A stretch of DNA of 8,291 nucleotides from Candidatus Galligastranaerophilus gallistercoris (GCA_018710795.1 DVJH01000173.1:1-8291), one strand, 5' to 3'. Positions 1 to 7,021 are shown, numbered from the stretch's first letter. Notes: generated by a model not told the origin, from the letters alone. Made by a program: numbers and translations.

Positions 1-1
1 G

Positions 2-511
2 ATGCTTCCTTTCAGTGTGTGTTTTATGTTTGCCGCCATGTTTAACGGAAAATTATCAAATAAATACGCAAGCGGTCTTTTGATGACTGTCGGCGCCGGG
101 TTTATAATTCTGGGGCTTTTATTGTTTTCAACCTGCGGGTTTGGAGAAGATGCCGTGAAAATAATTCTTGCCCAAATGCTTATGGGCACGGGAAGCGGAA
201 TTTACCAGCCGAGCGCAAATATTACCGTTATGAATTCTGCTCCCGTTAATGAAACGGGTATGGCGTCGGGAATTTTAGCCATGTTCAGAAATACGGGAAT
301 GCTTCTCGGTATTATGATTTCATTAAGCGTATTTGATACCGCAAAAGCCAAATACGGCGCTTCGGGCATAAATGAGCTCAATGCATTTGTTTTTGCATAC
401 AGGGATGTTTTGCTTGTCGGTGCCGTTTTTGCGATTGTTTGTCTGTTTTTATCATTCAGAACATACAGAGAAAAAATTAAAATGCAAAAAGGGTTAAAAA
501 CTTTTGTTTGA
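2..511 (+). CDS. MFS drug-efflux transporter, DHA2-like, C-terminal part (5' end outside window)
   Basis: This is the last 169 residues of a multi-pass inner-membrane transporter of the major facilitator superfamily, which exports drugs or metabolites using the proton gradient. The frame is open to the left edge, so the ATG at 2 is probably an internal Met and the gene starts upstream. The visible part has about four to five hydrophobic helices (roughly residues 1-14, 25-43, 52-72, 86-110 and 134-152) and ends in a basic cytoplasmic tail (RTYREKIKMQKGLK). The stretch from G62 to G90 (GTGSGIYQP, then SAPVNETGMASG) followed by FRNTGMLLG is the pattern seen late in 14-helix EmrB/QacA-type (DHA2) transporters. 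GKLSNK at 16-21 resembles the MFS loop motif. The substrate cannot be told. No terminator lies between its stop (509-511) and leuS, so read-through into leuS is possible, although leuS has its own -10 box. Confidence 0.8.
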   Translation: MLPFSVCFMFAAMFNGKLSNKYASGLLMTVGAGFIILGLLLFSTCGFGEDAVKIILAQMLMGTGSGIYQPSANITVMNSAPVNETGMASGILAMFRNTGMLLGIMISLSVFDTAKAKYGASGINELNAFVFAYRDVLLVGAVFAIVCLFLSFRTYREKIKMQKGLKTFV

Positions 512-513
512 AG

Positions 514-519
514 TATAAT
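514..519 (+). promoter_or_regulatory. -10 box (TATAAT) of leuS
   Basis: A perfect TATAAT begins three bases after the stop of the MFS gene, within the 9-mer AAGTATAAT that also precedes the last gene of the window. A start of transcription near 526 would give a 5' UTR of about 34 bases to the ATG at 560 and would exclude a TTG start at 527. No good -35 hexamer is visible at 16-18 bases; the region 491-496 reads GGGTTA. The call rests on the -10 match and its position. Confidence 0.45.
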
Positions 520-543
520 AAACTAGTTGAATTTACAAAATAT

Positions 544-547
544 GAGG
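544..547 (+). promoter_or_regulatory. Probable ribosome binding site deciding the leuS start
   Basis: GAGG lies 12 bases before the ATG at 560. The frame is open further up, with a TTG at 527 and ATGs at 542 and 548. Those starts have no purine-rich site in front of them, and they would add residues (MNLQNMRMCPV) not expected in LeuS proteins. The symporter gene in this window shows a similarly long spacing of 11 to 13 bases. Confidence 0.45.
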
Positions 548-559
548 ATGTGTCCCGTT

Positions 560-3022
560 ATGTTAGAGAGTGAATATTATCCCGCCAAATTTGAGAAAAA
601 ATGGGTTGAATACTGGGATAAAAATAAAACGTACAAGACGTTTGATGATTCAAATAAGCAAAAGTATTATGCACTATCCATGTTTCCTTATCCTTCAGGG
701 AAGCTGCATATGGGGCATGTGAGAAATTATACGATTACGGATGTTATTGCAAGGTTTAAAAGGGCAAAAGGTTATAACGTTTTACACCCCATGGGGTGGG
801 ATTCATTCGGTATGCCCGCAGAAAACGCAGCAATTCAGCACGGTGCAAATCCTGCGGATTGGACATTCAGCAATATCGATTATATGAAATACCAGCTTAA
901 AATGCTCGGGCTTTCGGTTGATTGGGACAGGGAAGTTGCAACCTGCAAGGAAGATTATTATAAATGGACACAGTGGCTTTTTATACAGCTTTATAAAAAA
1001 GGTCTGGCCTATAAAAAACAGGCGCCCGTTAACTGGTGCGAGCATTGTTCCACGGTTTTGGCCAATGAACAGGTAATTGAGGGCAAATGCTGGAGATGTA
1101 ACAATGAAGTTACAAAGAAAAATCTCTGGCAGTGGTTTTTAAAAATAACCGATTACGCCGAAGTTCTTCTGGATGATTTGGATAAATTAACGGGCTGGGG
1201 CGATAACGTTAAAACCATGCAAAAAAATTGGATAGGAAAATCCTACGGCACGATTTTAAAATTTAAAGTTAAAGAAATAGAAGGTCTTGAAATCCCCGTG
1301 TTTACGACAAGGCCAGATACCGCATACGGAATAACTTATCTTGTTGTGGCGCCCGAGTATAAAGATATTGAAAAACTAACCACAAAAGAAAATGTTGATG
1401 CGGTTCAAAAATACAGAGAAAACGCAAAGAAAATGTCCGAGATTGACAGATTATCAACCGAAAGAATTAAAACGGGCGTACCTTTGGGAACGCACATTAT
1501 AAATCCTTTCACGGGAAGAGTTTGTCCCATCTGGGCTGCGGATTATGCAATCGTTGATTACGGAACCGGTGCGGTTATGGCGGTTCCCGCTCATGATGAA
1601 AGAGATTTTGACTTTGCAAAAAAATATAATCTTCCGATTGTACAGGTTATAGACGGCGAAGGGTATGATTCTGCCAAGGCATTTATTGACGAAGGCGTTC
1701 TTGTGAATTCGGGAGAATTTAACGGCATCAACAATGAAGAAGCCAAAAAACTCATTACAAAATATGCCGAAGAAAAAGGATTCGGACATTCGAAAGTTCA
1801 ATTCAGATTAAGAGACTGGCTGATTTCAAGACAAAGATACTGGGGAGCGCCGATTCCTGTTGTTTATTGCGAAAAATGCGGTTGCGTTCCCGTTGATGAA
1901 AAAGACCTGCCCGTTAAATTGCCAACAGATGTTGATTTTTCGGTTCAGGGTAAATCTCCGATATTAACGAGCAAAACGTTTATGGATACCGTCTGCCCCG
2001 TTTGCGGCGGACCCGCAAGAAGAGAATCCGACACAATGGATACTTTTATATGTTCAAGCTGGTATTATATGCGCTACGCAGATGCAAGAGATGATAAAGA
2101 AGCATTTAATAAAGAGCTTGTTAATAAATGGCTGCCCGTTGATCAGTATGTCGGCGGAATTGAACATGCAATATTACACCTTTTATATTCAAGATTTTTT
2201 ACAAAAGCCCTGAGAGATATGGGGTTATTGGATTTTGACGAACCGTTTAAAAACCTTTTAACGCAGGGTATGGTTTTAAAAGACGGCTCTAAGATGTCAA
2301 AATCAAAAGGAAATACGGTAGACCCCGATGAAATATTTGCAACGTACGGGGCTGATACCGCAAGATTATTTATTATATCCGATTCTCCCCCCGCAAGAGA
2401 TTTTGACTGGTCGGATGCGGGCGTTGAGGGATGTTATAAATTCCTCTGCAGAGTATACAGATTATATTCAAAATATCAGGATAAAATTAAACTTGATTAT
2501 GTTATACCTGACAGTTTGGATAAAAAATCAAGCGATTTAGTCAGAGAAGTTCATATTGCAATTAAAAAGATTACCTCTGATATTGAAAACGAATTTCAGT
2601 TTAATACCGTTGTTTCAAAATACAGAGAGCTCACCAATGCAATATATGAATATATAAGAGATGAAAATGATATTAATTTTGATGTATTAAGTTTTGCGCT
2701 TATTACACTGTTAAAATTAATTTCACCCGTTGTTGTTTTTATGTCCGAAGAAATATATGCTTCATTGGGCGGATATGGTTCCATTCATAATGAGCCATGG
2801 CCCGTATACGATGAAGCAAAAACCAAACAAAATAATATTATGCTTATTGTTCAGGTTAACGGCAAAATAAGAGATAAAATAGAAACTACGGCGGGTCAGA
2901 CAAATGATGAATTGTCCAAGCTTGCTCTTTCAAGCGAAAAGACAAAACAATTCCTTGAAGGATTGAACGTTATAAAAACAATCGTTGTTCCGGATAAGAT
3001 AGTAAATATAGTAGCAAAATAA
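560..3022 (+). CDS. leuS: Leucyl-tRNA synthetase
   Basis: This cytoplasmic class I aminoacyl-tRNA synthetase charges tRNA-Leu with leucine using ATP. Residue numbers use the 820-residue product from ATG 560. The N-terminus (ESEYYPAKFEKKW) is typical of LeuS. The HIGH signature is HMGH at 50-53, within FPYPSGKLHMGHVRNY. A zinc ribbon has C160, C163, C177 and C180. The CP1 editing domain carries TTRPDT (249-254) and GTGAVMAVPAHDERD (335-349); T250 and D346 match the positions used to hydrolyse mischarged tRNA. A second cysteine set is C437, C440, C479 and C482. KMSKS is at 578-582. The C-terminal domain (VQVNGKIRDK, ending VPDKIVNIVAK) is the usual bacterial tRNA-binding tail. The length is normal and all catalytic and editing signatures are intact. 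It may be transcribed from its own promoter after the MFS gene, and it ends at a hairpin terminator 3 bases past its stop. No T-box leader fits in the 48-base upstream gap. Confidence 0.98.
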   Translation: MLESEYYPAKFEKKWVEYWDKNKTYKTFDDSNKQKYYALSMFPYPSGKLHMGHVRNYTITDVIARFKRAKGYNVLHPMGWDSFGMPAENAAIQHGANPADWTFSNIDYMKYQLKMLGLSVDWDREVATCKEDYYKWTQWLFIQLYKKGLAYKKQAPVNWCEHCSTVLANEQVIEGKCWRCNNEVTKKNLWQWFLKITDYAEVLLDDLDKLTGWGDNVKTMQKNWIGKSYGTILKFKVKEIEGLEIPVFTTRPDTAYGITYLVVAPEYKDIEKLTTKENVDAVQKYRENAKKMSEIDRLSTERIKTGVPLGTHIINPFTGRVCPIWAADYAIVDYGTGAVMAVPAHDERDFDFAKKYNLPIVQVIDGEGYDSAKAFIDEGVLVNSGEFNGINNEEAKKLITKYAEEKGFGHSKVQFRLRDWLISRQRYWGAPIPVVYCEKCGCVPVDEKDLPVKLPTDVDFSVQGKSPILTSKTFMDTVCPVCGGPARRESDTMDTFICSSWYYMRYADARDDKEAFNKELVNKWLPVDQYVGGIEHAILHLLYSRFFTKALRDMGLLDFDEPFKNLLTQGMVLKDGSKMSKSKGNTVDPDEIFATYGADTARLFIISDSPPARDFDWSDAGVEGCYKFLCRVYRLYSKYQDKIKLDYVIPDSLDKKSSDLVREVHIAIKKITSDIENEFQFNTVVSKYRELTNAIYEYIRDENDINFDVLSFALITLLKLISPVVVFMSEEIYASLGGYGSIHNEPWPVYDEAKTKQNNIMLIVQVNGKIRDKIETTAGQTNDELSKLALSSEKTKQFLEGLNVIKTIVVPDKIVNIVAK

Positions 3023-3025
3023 GAT

Positions 3026-3052
3026 AAAAGGCCTGAATTTCAGGCCTTTTTT
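3026..3052. terminator. Bidirectional intrinsic terminator between leuS and bioF
   Basis: A perfect inverted repeat of 11 bp (AAAAGGCCTGA at 3026-3036 and TCAGGCCTTTT at 3040-3050) encloses a 3-base loop. The GC-rich core is GGCCTG/CAGGCC. Because the arms begin with A and end with T, each strand reads a stem followed by a U run (TTTTTT on +, TTTT on -). It therefore can terminate both leuS and the convergent bioF. The bioF stop TGA (minus, 3042-3040) and its last two Lys/Ala codons lie inside the right arm. Confidence 0.93.
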
Positions 3053-4185
3053 ATTAACGTATAAAGTTTATCAATATCTTCTTTTTCAATTTTTGAATTA
3101 AGAGAAATTCTTATTCTCTCCTGTCCTTTTTTTACGGTCGGATATCTGATCGGAAGAATATAAAAGCCGTTTTCAATTAAATAATTTGACAGGTTTGCGG
3201 CTTTTTTTGAATCATTTGTTAAAATCGGGACAATATAACTGTTTCCTATGGTGTTAAAGTTTTTAAATTTTTGGTGAGTATAATTTGTAATTTCAAAAAG
3301 TTTATTTTGAAGAATATTTTTATTCAAAATATAATTTTCAAGAACATATTTTGAAAATGCAATTGAGATTTCTGGAAGTGATGTTGAGAAAATAAACGAA
3401 CGGGCAAAATTGATAAGATAATTTATTAATATTTTGTTTCCCGCCGCAAATGCGCCATATGAGCCAATTGCTTTTCCAAAGGTTCCCATAATAAGATCAA
3501 CTTCATCAAGAAATTTTTTTTCTTTTATATATCCTGCCCCGTTTCCAAAAACTCCGAATGTATGAGCTTCGTCGATAATAAGAATTGAATTGTATTTATT
3601 TTTTAATCCGGCAAGTTTTTTAATGTCCGCAAAATCCCCGTCCATACTAAAAAGAGATTCCGATGAAATTATCGAATTTTTATATTTGTTTCTGTATTTA
3701 ACCAGCTTTTCTTCTAAATCGTTATAATCAAGATGATTATAGGGAATTAATTTTGCGCCTGATAATTTTATGCCGTCAATTATACTTGCATGGTTTAATT
3801 TATCAATAAAAACAACATCATCTTTATCCAAAAGCGAAGAATAAATTCCGACATTTGCATGGTAGCCCGAATTAAATAAAAGCGCATCTTCTTTATTTAA
3901 AAACGTTTTAATTAATTCTTCAAGCTCAAGGTAAACCTTGTTTGTTCCGGTTAAAAGCCTTGCTGAAGGGTTTTGAATTTTACCTTTGTATAAAGATAAA
4001 AAATTATCCCTGATATTGTCATCAATGCTTATGCCGAGATAGTCATTTGATGATAAATTAAGCAGTAATTTATTGCTTTTTAATATAAATCTGCCGTTTT
4101 GAATTATATCGTGTCTTGTTCTGAAATTTGATTCAAGATTAACTTTTTCAAGTTTTTCTTCATAAAGTTTAAATTTATGCGGCAT
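3040..4185 (-). CDS. bioF: 8-amino-7-oxononanoate synthase (BioF), PLP-dependent
   Basis: BioF condenses pimeloyl-ACP (or pimeloyl-CoA) with L-alanine, releasing CO2, to give 8-amino-7-oxononanoate, the first committed step of the biotin ring. The 381-residue product has the full alpha-oxoamine synthase fold-I layout: SNDYLG at 46-51, GTNKVYLELE at 80-89, FNSGYHAN at 104-111, NHASIIDG at 131-138 (H132 stacks on PLP), SSESLFSMDGD at 174-184, DEAHTFGVFG at 205-214, and the Schiff-base lysine K238 in TFGKAIGSYGAF. The C-terminal IRYPTVKKGQERIRISLN favours BioF over the close relatives Kbl (glycine/threonine) and serine palmitoyltransferase, but the acyl substrate is inferred. Its ATG lies inside the last codons of the upstream symporter gene (11-base overlap), which suggests coupled translation; a purine run AAAGAAG touches the start. 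By hand count the gene is about 29% GC, well below leuS and the symporter, and is rich in Lys, Asn and Ile. No other bio gene is in view. Confidence 0.88.
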   Translation of the reverse strand: MPHKFKLYEEKLEKVNLESNFRTRHDIIQNGRFILKSNKLLLNLSSNDYLGISIDDNIRDNFLSLYKGKIQNPSARLLTGTNKVYLELEELIKTFLNKEDALLFNSGYHANVGIYSSLLDKDDVVFIDKLNHASIIDGIKLSGAKLIPYNHLDYNDLEEKLVKYRNKYKNSIISSESLFSMDGDFADIKKLAGLKNKYNSILIIDEAHTFGVFGNGAGYIKEKKFLDEVDLIMGTFGKAIGSYGAFAAGNKILINYLINFARSFIFSTSLPEISIAFSKYVLENYILNKNILQNKLFEITNYTHQKFKNFNTIGNSYIVPILTNDSKKAANLSNYLIENGFYILPIRYPTVKKGQERIRISLNSKIEKEDIDKLYTLIKKA

Positions 4186-5722
4186 CTTCTTTGAACCATG
4201 GTTTTGTCAGGAATGATTTAATGTTGTGTTTTTTGCAGTATTGAATTAAATCGGTTCTTATTTCTTTTAACATTATAAATATCGCAATTAAATTGGGCAG
4301 AGCCATTGCAAGCATTGTGGCGTCCGTAAAGTCAACCACGCTTTGCAAATTCATGGATGAACCTATTACGATAAAGCAGCAAAACATTATCTGATAAGTT
4401 TTTATTCTTTTAAAGCCTTCACCGAACATATAACTCCAGGCTTTCTGTCCGTAATATGCCCAGGAGATAATTGTTGAAACCGCAAATAAAACGATAACAA
4501 GAGCTAAAATTACGGGGAAAAATGAAAATACGGAAGAAAACGCCGCCGATGTTAATTCCACGCCCGTCATTCCCGCTTGATAGTTTTTATATTGTTCGGT
4601 AATGATTATAACAAGAGCCGTCATTGAACATATAACCGCAGTTACGAAAAAGGGCTCTATTAAGGATACAAAACCTTGTGATACCGGCTCTTTCGTTTTG
4701 ACGGGTGCGTATGCAATCGGTGCGGAGCCCGAGCCTGCTTCGTTCGATTGAATTGACCTTCTCATGCTCATAACAATTGTTCCTACAACCCCGCCTGCAA
4801 CCGCCTGAGGAAAGAAAGCTTCTTTAAAAATGGTTGCTATGCAGTTTGGAATATTGTGGAAGTTTACAATGATTACAATAAAGGCGGAAATTATATATAA
4901 GCCGCACATGGCGGGAACAATTTTTGATGTTACGTTTGCTATACTTTTAATGCCGCCCACGATTGTAAGCCCCACAAGAATTGCCACTATGAGCCCGAAA
5001 ACCCAGGCATGGTATTCAAAAAAGCTGTTTTCGCCGCCCGTTATATTAACCATTTGTCTTGTTGCCTGGTTTATTTGCAGCATACAGCCGCCGCCAAGTG
5101 CCCCCGGGACGCACATAATCGCAAAAAATAATGCCATGGGCTGTCCGAGCCATCTTAAACCTTTTCTTGTAAGCCCGTGCGCGATATAAAACATCGGTCC
5201 GCCGGAAACCGAACCGTCAGCGTTAAATCTTCTGTATTTAAGAGAAAGCGTAACTTCACAGAACTTAAGCGCCATTGCAAAAACTGCGCCGACGCACATC
5301 CAAAACATTGCTCCGGGGCCTCCTACCGATATTGCAATTGCAACCCCCGCAATGCTTCCTAAACCCACCGTGCCTGATAATGCCGTTGCAAGCGCACCCA
5401 AAGACGAAACTTCCCCGTCTTTATCGTCGTTCGGCTCGTTGAATTTCTGTTTTTTCCCGAATATTTGTTTTATTGAATGTTTAACGCCCCATATGCAAAT
5501 TCCTCTCAGATAAAATGTGCATATAAAGCTTGCCGCAATTAAAAGAAGGATTAATAACGGTACTTTGGCTTCCGCAATGGTTACCGATGTAAATACGATT
5601 TTTGAAAAAATATTTGAAAACGGTGCGAAATATTTATCAATTTGTTCATCAATGCTCATTGCATACGCGCCTTGAATGCATGCGCCAAAAACCATTGCCG
5701 CCGTTAATAATCGAGTCAGCAT
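4175..5722 (-). CDS. Alanine/glycine:cation symporter (AGCS family) with N-terminal signal-like extension
   Basis: This inner-membrane carrier takes up alanine or glycine together with sodium or protons. The 515-residue product has about 11 to 12 hydrophobic helices. Family motifs are clear: ALSGTVGLGSIAGVA (114-128), GGPGAMFWM (134-142), DGSVSGGPMFYI (169-180), NVTSKIVPAMCG (263-274), RRSIQSNEAGSGSAPIA (321-337) followed by VKTKEPV, and SWAYYGQKAWSYMFG (420-434). Residues 1-21 look like a signal peptide (basic start, hydrophobic core, AYA before MSID), an extension I recall from a longer AGCS subgroup. The start at 5722 is supported by a GAGAGGAAG ribosome site; the internal ATG at 5659 has no good site. 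Two motif positions differ from the form I know: S123 where Asn is usual (GNIAGVA), and Q325 before SNEAG where Phe is common. Its stop overlaps the start of bioF, an alanine-using enzyme, which points to alanine as the cargo by inference. Confidence 0.9.
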   Translation of the reverse strand: MLTRLLTAAMVFGACIQGAYAMSIDEQIDKYFAPFSNIFSKIVFTSVTIAEAKVPLLILLLIAASFICTFYLRGICIWGVKHSIKQIFGKKQKFNEPNDDKDGEVSSLGALATALSGTVGLGSIAGVAIAISVGGPGAMFWMCVGAVFAMALKFCEVTLSLKYRRFNADGSVSGGPMFYIAHGLTRKGLRWLGQPMALFFAIMCVPGALGGGCMLQINQATRQMVNITGGENSFFEYHAWVFGLIVAILVGLTIVGGIKSIANVTSKIVPAMCGLYIISAFIVIIVNFHNIPNCIATIFKEAFFPQAVAGGVVGTIVMSMRRSIQSNEAGSGSAPIAYAPVKTKEPVSQGFVSLIEPFFVTAVICSMTALVIIITEQYKNYQAGMTGVELTSAAFSSVFSFFPVILALVIVLFAVSTIISWAYYGQKAWSYMFGEGFKRIKTYQIMFCCFIVIGSSMNLQSVVDFTDATMLAMALPNLIAIFIMLKEIRTDLIQYCKKHNIKSFLTKPWFKEDAA

Positions 5723-5733
5723 AAACTTTTTCT

Positions 5734-5738
5734 TCCTC
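5734..5738 (-). promoter_or_regulatory. Ribosome binding site of the symporter gene
   Basis: On the minus strand GAGAGGAAG precedes the ATG at 5722; the GAGGA core ends 11 bases before the start. It decides for the long form that carries the signal-like N-terminus rather than the internal ATG at 5659. Confidence 0.55.
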
Positions 5739-5780
5739 TCTTAGTTACTATTCTTTTTTAAGATAAAGTCTAAAAGACGT

Positions 5781-6347
5781 TTAGTTTAACGGTATAATTA
5801 ATACCTGTCCGATTTGAATTGTGGTTGCGTCTTTTATGTTGTTAAGCTTCATTATTTCTTCGATTTTATTTAAATCGTATTTGCCGTAAAATCTGTAAGC
5901 AATGTCATCTAATGTGTCGCCGGCTTTTACCGTGTATTTTTCTTCCGCAATCATCTCGGAATGTGTCGATGTTGTTGCGGCATCATCGGAAGGAACGATT
6001 GTAACCTGTGTTTGCGGATCTTCCATTTTATAAACCTGACCCGAAAAATCGTTTACGGGAACGCTGTTATATGATGTAACACCGACGATAATTGCAATGC
6101 AAAGAGCAAATAATAATCCTAAGACAAAACCTATGCCTGCATATACAACGGGACCTTTGTTTCTTGATTTTGTCTGTACATTTTTTTCAAAATCTCTCCA
6201 TAATACGTCAAGCTCCGGTTTTTTTTGAAAATTCATGTAATGATTAACATTTGAAATTCCGCTTCTGTAATTTTGCGGTTTAATATTTTCAATCATTGAC
6301 ATTTTTTCTCTTGAAAGATTTGATCTGTGAAGTGTGGAGCTTTTCAT
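5781..6347 (-). CDS. Single-pass membrane protein with C-terminal LysM domain
   Basis: This 188-residue protein is predicted to be anchored in the inner membrane with its C-terminus outside, where LysM domains bind the GlcNAc backbone of peptidoglycan. Residues 1-65 form a basic, polar cytoplasmic segment, followed by one strong transmembrane helix (about 67-91, VVYAGIGFVLGLLFALCI). A flexible acidic/Thr-Ser-rich linker spans about 95-136. A single LysM runs from 137 to 187: YTVKAGDTLDDIAYRFYG at the start, IMKLNNI in the middle and QIGQVLIIPL at the end. No enzyme domain is present, so it is more likely a wall tether or scaffold than a hydrolase. The ATG at 6347 has AGG six bases upstream; Met16 or Met18 are alternative starts. 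It lies 58 bases before the symporter gene with no convincing terminator between them, so the two may share a transcript, though their roles are not obviously linked. The specific function is unknown. Confidence 0.85.
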   Translation of the reverse strand: MKSSTLHRSNLSREKMSMIENIKPQNYRSGISNVNHYMNFQKKPELDVLWRDFEKNVQTKSRNKGPVVYAGIGFVLGLLFALCIAIIVGVTSYNSVPVNDFSGQVYKMEDPQTQVTIVPSDDAATTSTHSEMIAEEKYTVKAGDTLDDIAYRFYGKYDLNKIEEIMKLNNIKDATTIQIGQVLIIPLN

Positions 6348-6375
6348 ATCGTACCTATAGTCCCTTTCTTGTTTA

Positions 6376-6404
6376 ATACTAATTTAAACAAAGGATTTAG
6401 GCAA
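6376..6404 (-). promoter_or_regulatory. Putative sigma-70 promoter of the lysM-symporter-bioF run
   Basis: On the minus strand TTGCCT (6404-6399) and TAGTAT (6381-6376) are separated by exactly 17 bases, in the 75-base gap after the HTH gene. The predicted start near 6369 would leave a 5' UTR of about 22 bases before the ATG at 6347. Both hexamers deviate from consensus (TTGACA/TATAAT), and AT-rich DNA gives chance matches, so this is a moderate call. Confidence 0.4.
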
Positions 6405-6422
6405 GAAATGTAACTTTTGTCA

Positions 6423-7013
6423 TTAAGAAATATTACATATGTCTTTTTTGCAAAATATGTATTCTTTTGCGCTTTGTGTCATTTTATCCAGCATTTCTTT
6501 ATTTTTTACGACGTCAAAGCCGCCTTTTTCCAGATAGTCCGTAAATATATTTCTCCACAGTTCAAAAAATTCTTCATCGGGGATATTAAGCATATCTTTA
6601 ATTTGTTTTAATTCAAAATAATCAACGCTGAGGGGTTCAACGCCTCTTAAAGTATCTACGATTTTAAGCCGTTTTTTTCTTTCAAACTGTTTTAGAAAGT
6701 CTGTTACGGTCATTTTGTTTTCTTTTATATAATCTTTGATTTTTTCAAGGTTCCTGTTATAGGGAACGGGGTCCTGTTCAATTACATATTCTTCAAAATC
6801 TTCGGGCATTATGTCCATAACGGTTGCAATGCGCTCAAGGGTGGTTGACCTTGTCGAAAAAGGTATGCTTTCGTCTATTAAATTGTATACATAAGATAAA
6901 GTTACGCCTATCATTTGCGCGAAGTCTTTTTTGTGAAGATTATTTTTTTCAAGAAATTCACTTACTTTTTTTGAACTTTTTTTGTTTATTTCTCCGGTTT
7001 CAACTTGTTTCAT
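6423..7013 (-). CDS. Regulator-like protein with an XRE-type HTH and a second, diverged HTH-like unit
   Basis: This 196-residue soluble protein is probably a DNA-binding regulator. Residues 16-77 form a Cro/C1 (XRE) type domain: helix KVSEFLEKNN, the helix-turn-helix KKDFAQMIGVTLSYVYNLID, then TTLERIATVMDIMPEDFEEY. Residues 91-153 repeat the same pattern about 75 positions later: KIKDYIKENKMTVTDF aligns with KVSEFLEKNNLHKKDF, and QIKDMLNIPDEEFFELW aligns with RIATVMDIMPEDFEEYV. The turn glycine and the usual recognition-helix pattern are lost in the second unit (FERKKRLKIVDTLRG). No membrane helix or ligand domain is visible; the C-terminal 40 residues are of unknown type. The ATG at 7013 follows GGAG by 8 bases, a good ribosome site. 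The gene is divergent from pth across a region with an inverted repeat, which could be its own operator (inference). I know of no named ortholog. Confidence 0.75.
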   Translation of the reverse strand: MKQVETGEINKKSSKKVSEFLEKNNLHKKDFAQMIGVTLSYVYNLIDESIPFSTRSTTLERIATVMDIMPEDFEEYVIEQDPVPYNRNLEKIKDYIKENKMTVTDFLKQFERKKRLKIVDTLRGVEPLSVDYFELKQIKDMLNIPDEEFFELWRNIFTDYLEKGGFDVVKNKEMLDKMTQSAKEYIFCKKDICNIS

Positions 7014-7021
7014 CTGTTTTG

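Noticed and set aside
527..559. Upstream TTG/ATG starts for leuS giving 4 to 11 extra residues
   Set aside because: The extra residues do not resemble LeuS, the TATAAT at 514-519 would place the transcript start at about 526, and GAGG at 544-547 serves the ATG at 560.
803..1045. Open frame on the minus strand inside leuS
   Set aside because: It is fully antisense to conserved LeuS codons including the region before the zinc ribbon, its product has no family features, and it has no ribosome site.
1454..1801. 115-codon open frame antisense to the leuS editing domain
   Set aside because: The leuS frame is strongly conserved here; the antisense product is Phe/Asn/Arg-rich with no recognisable pattern, as expected of a shadow frame.
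4830..5189. Plus-strand open frame antisense to the symporter gene
   Set aside because: It mirrors the hydrophobic codons of AGCS helices; the family motifs are all on the other strand.
5768..5778. Small inverted repeat GTCT-AAA-AGAC after the lysM gene
   Set aside because: A 4-bp stem with no U run right after it is too weak to call a terminator or operator.
6423..7013. RodZ-like assignment, because an HTH protein and a membrane cell-wall protein are adjacent
   Set aside because: RodZ has the HTH and transmembrane helix in one chain; here they are in two genes, and the second has a LysM rather than a RodZ periplasmic domain.
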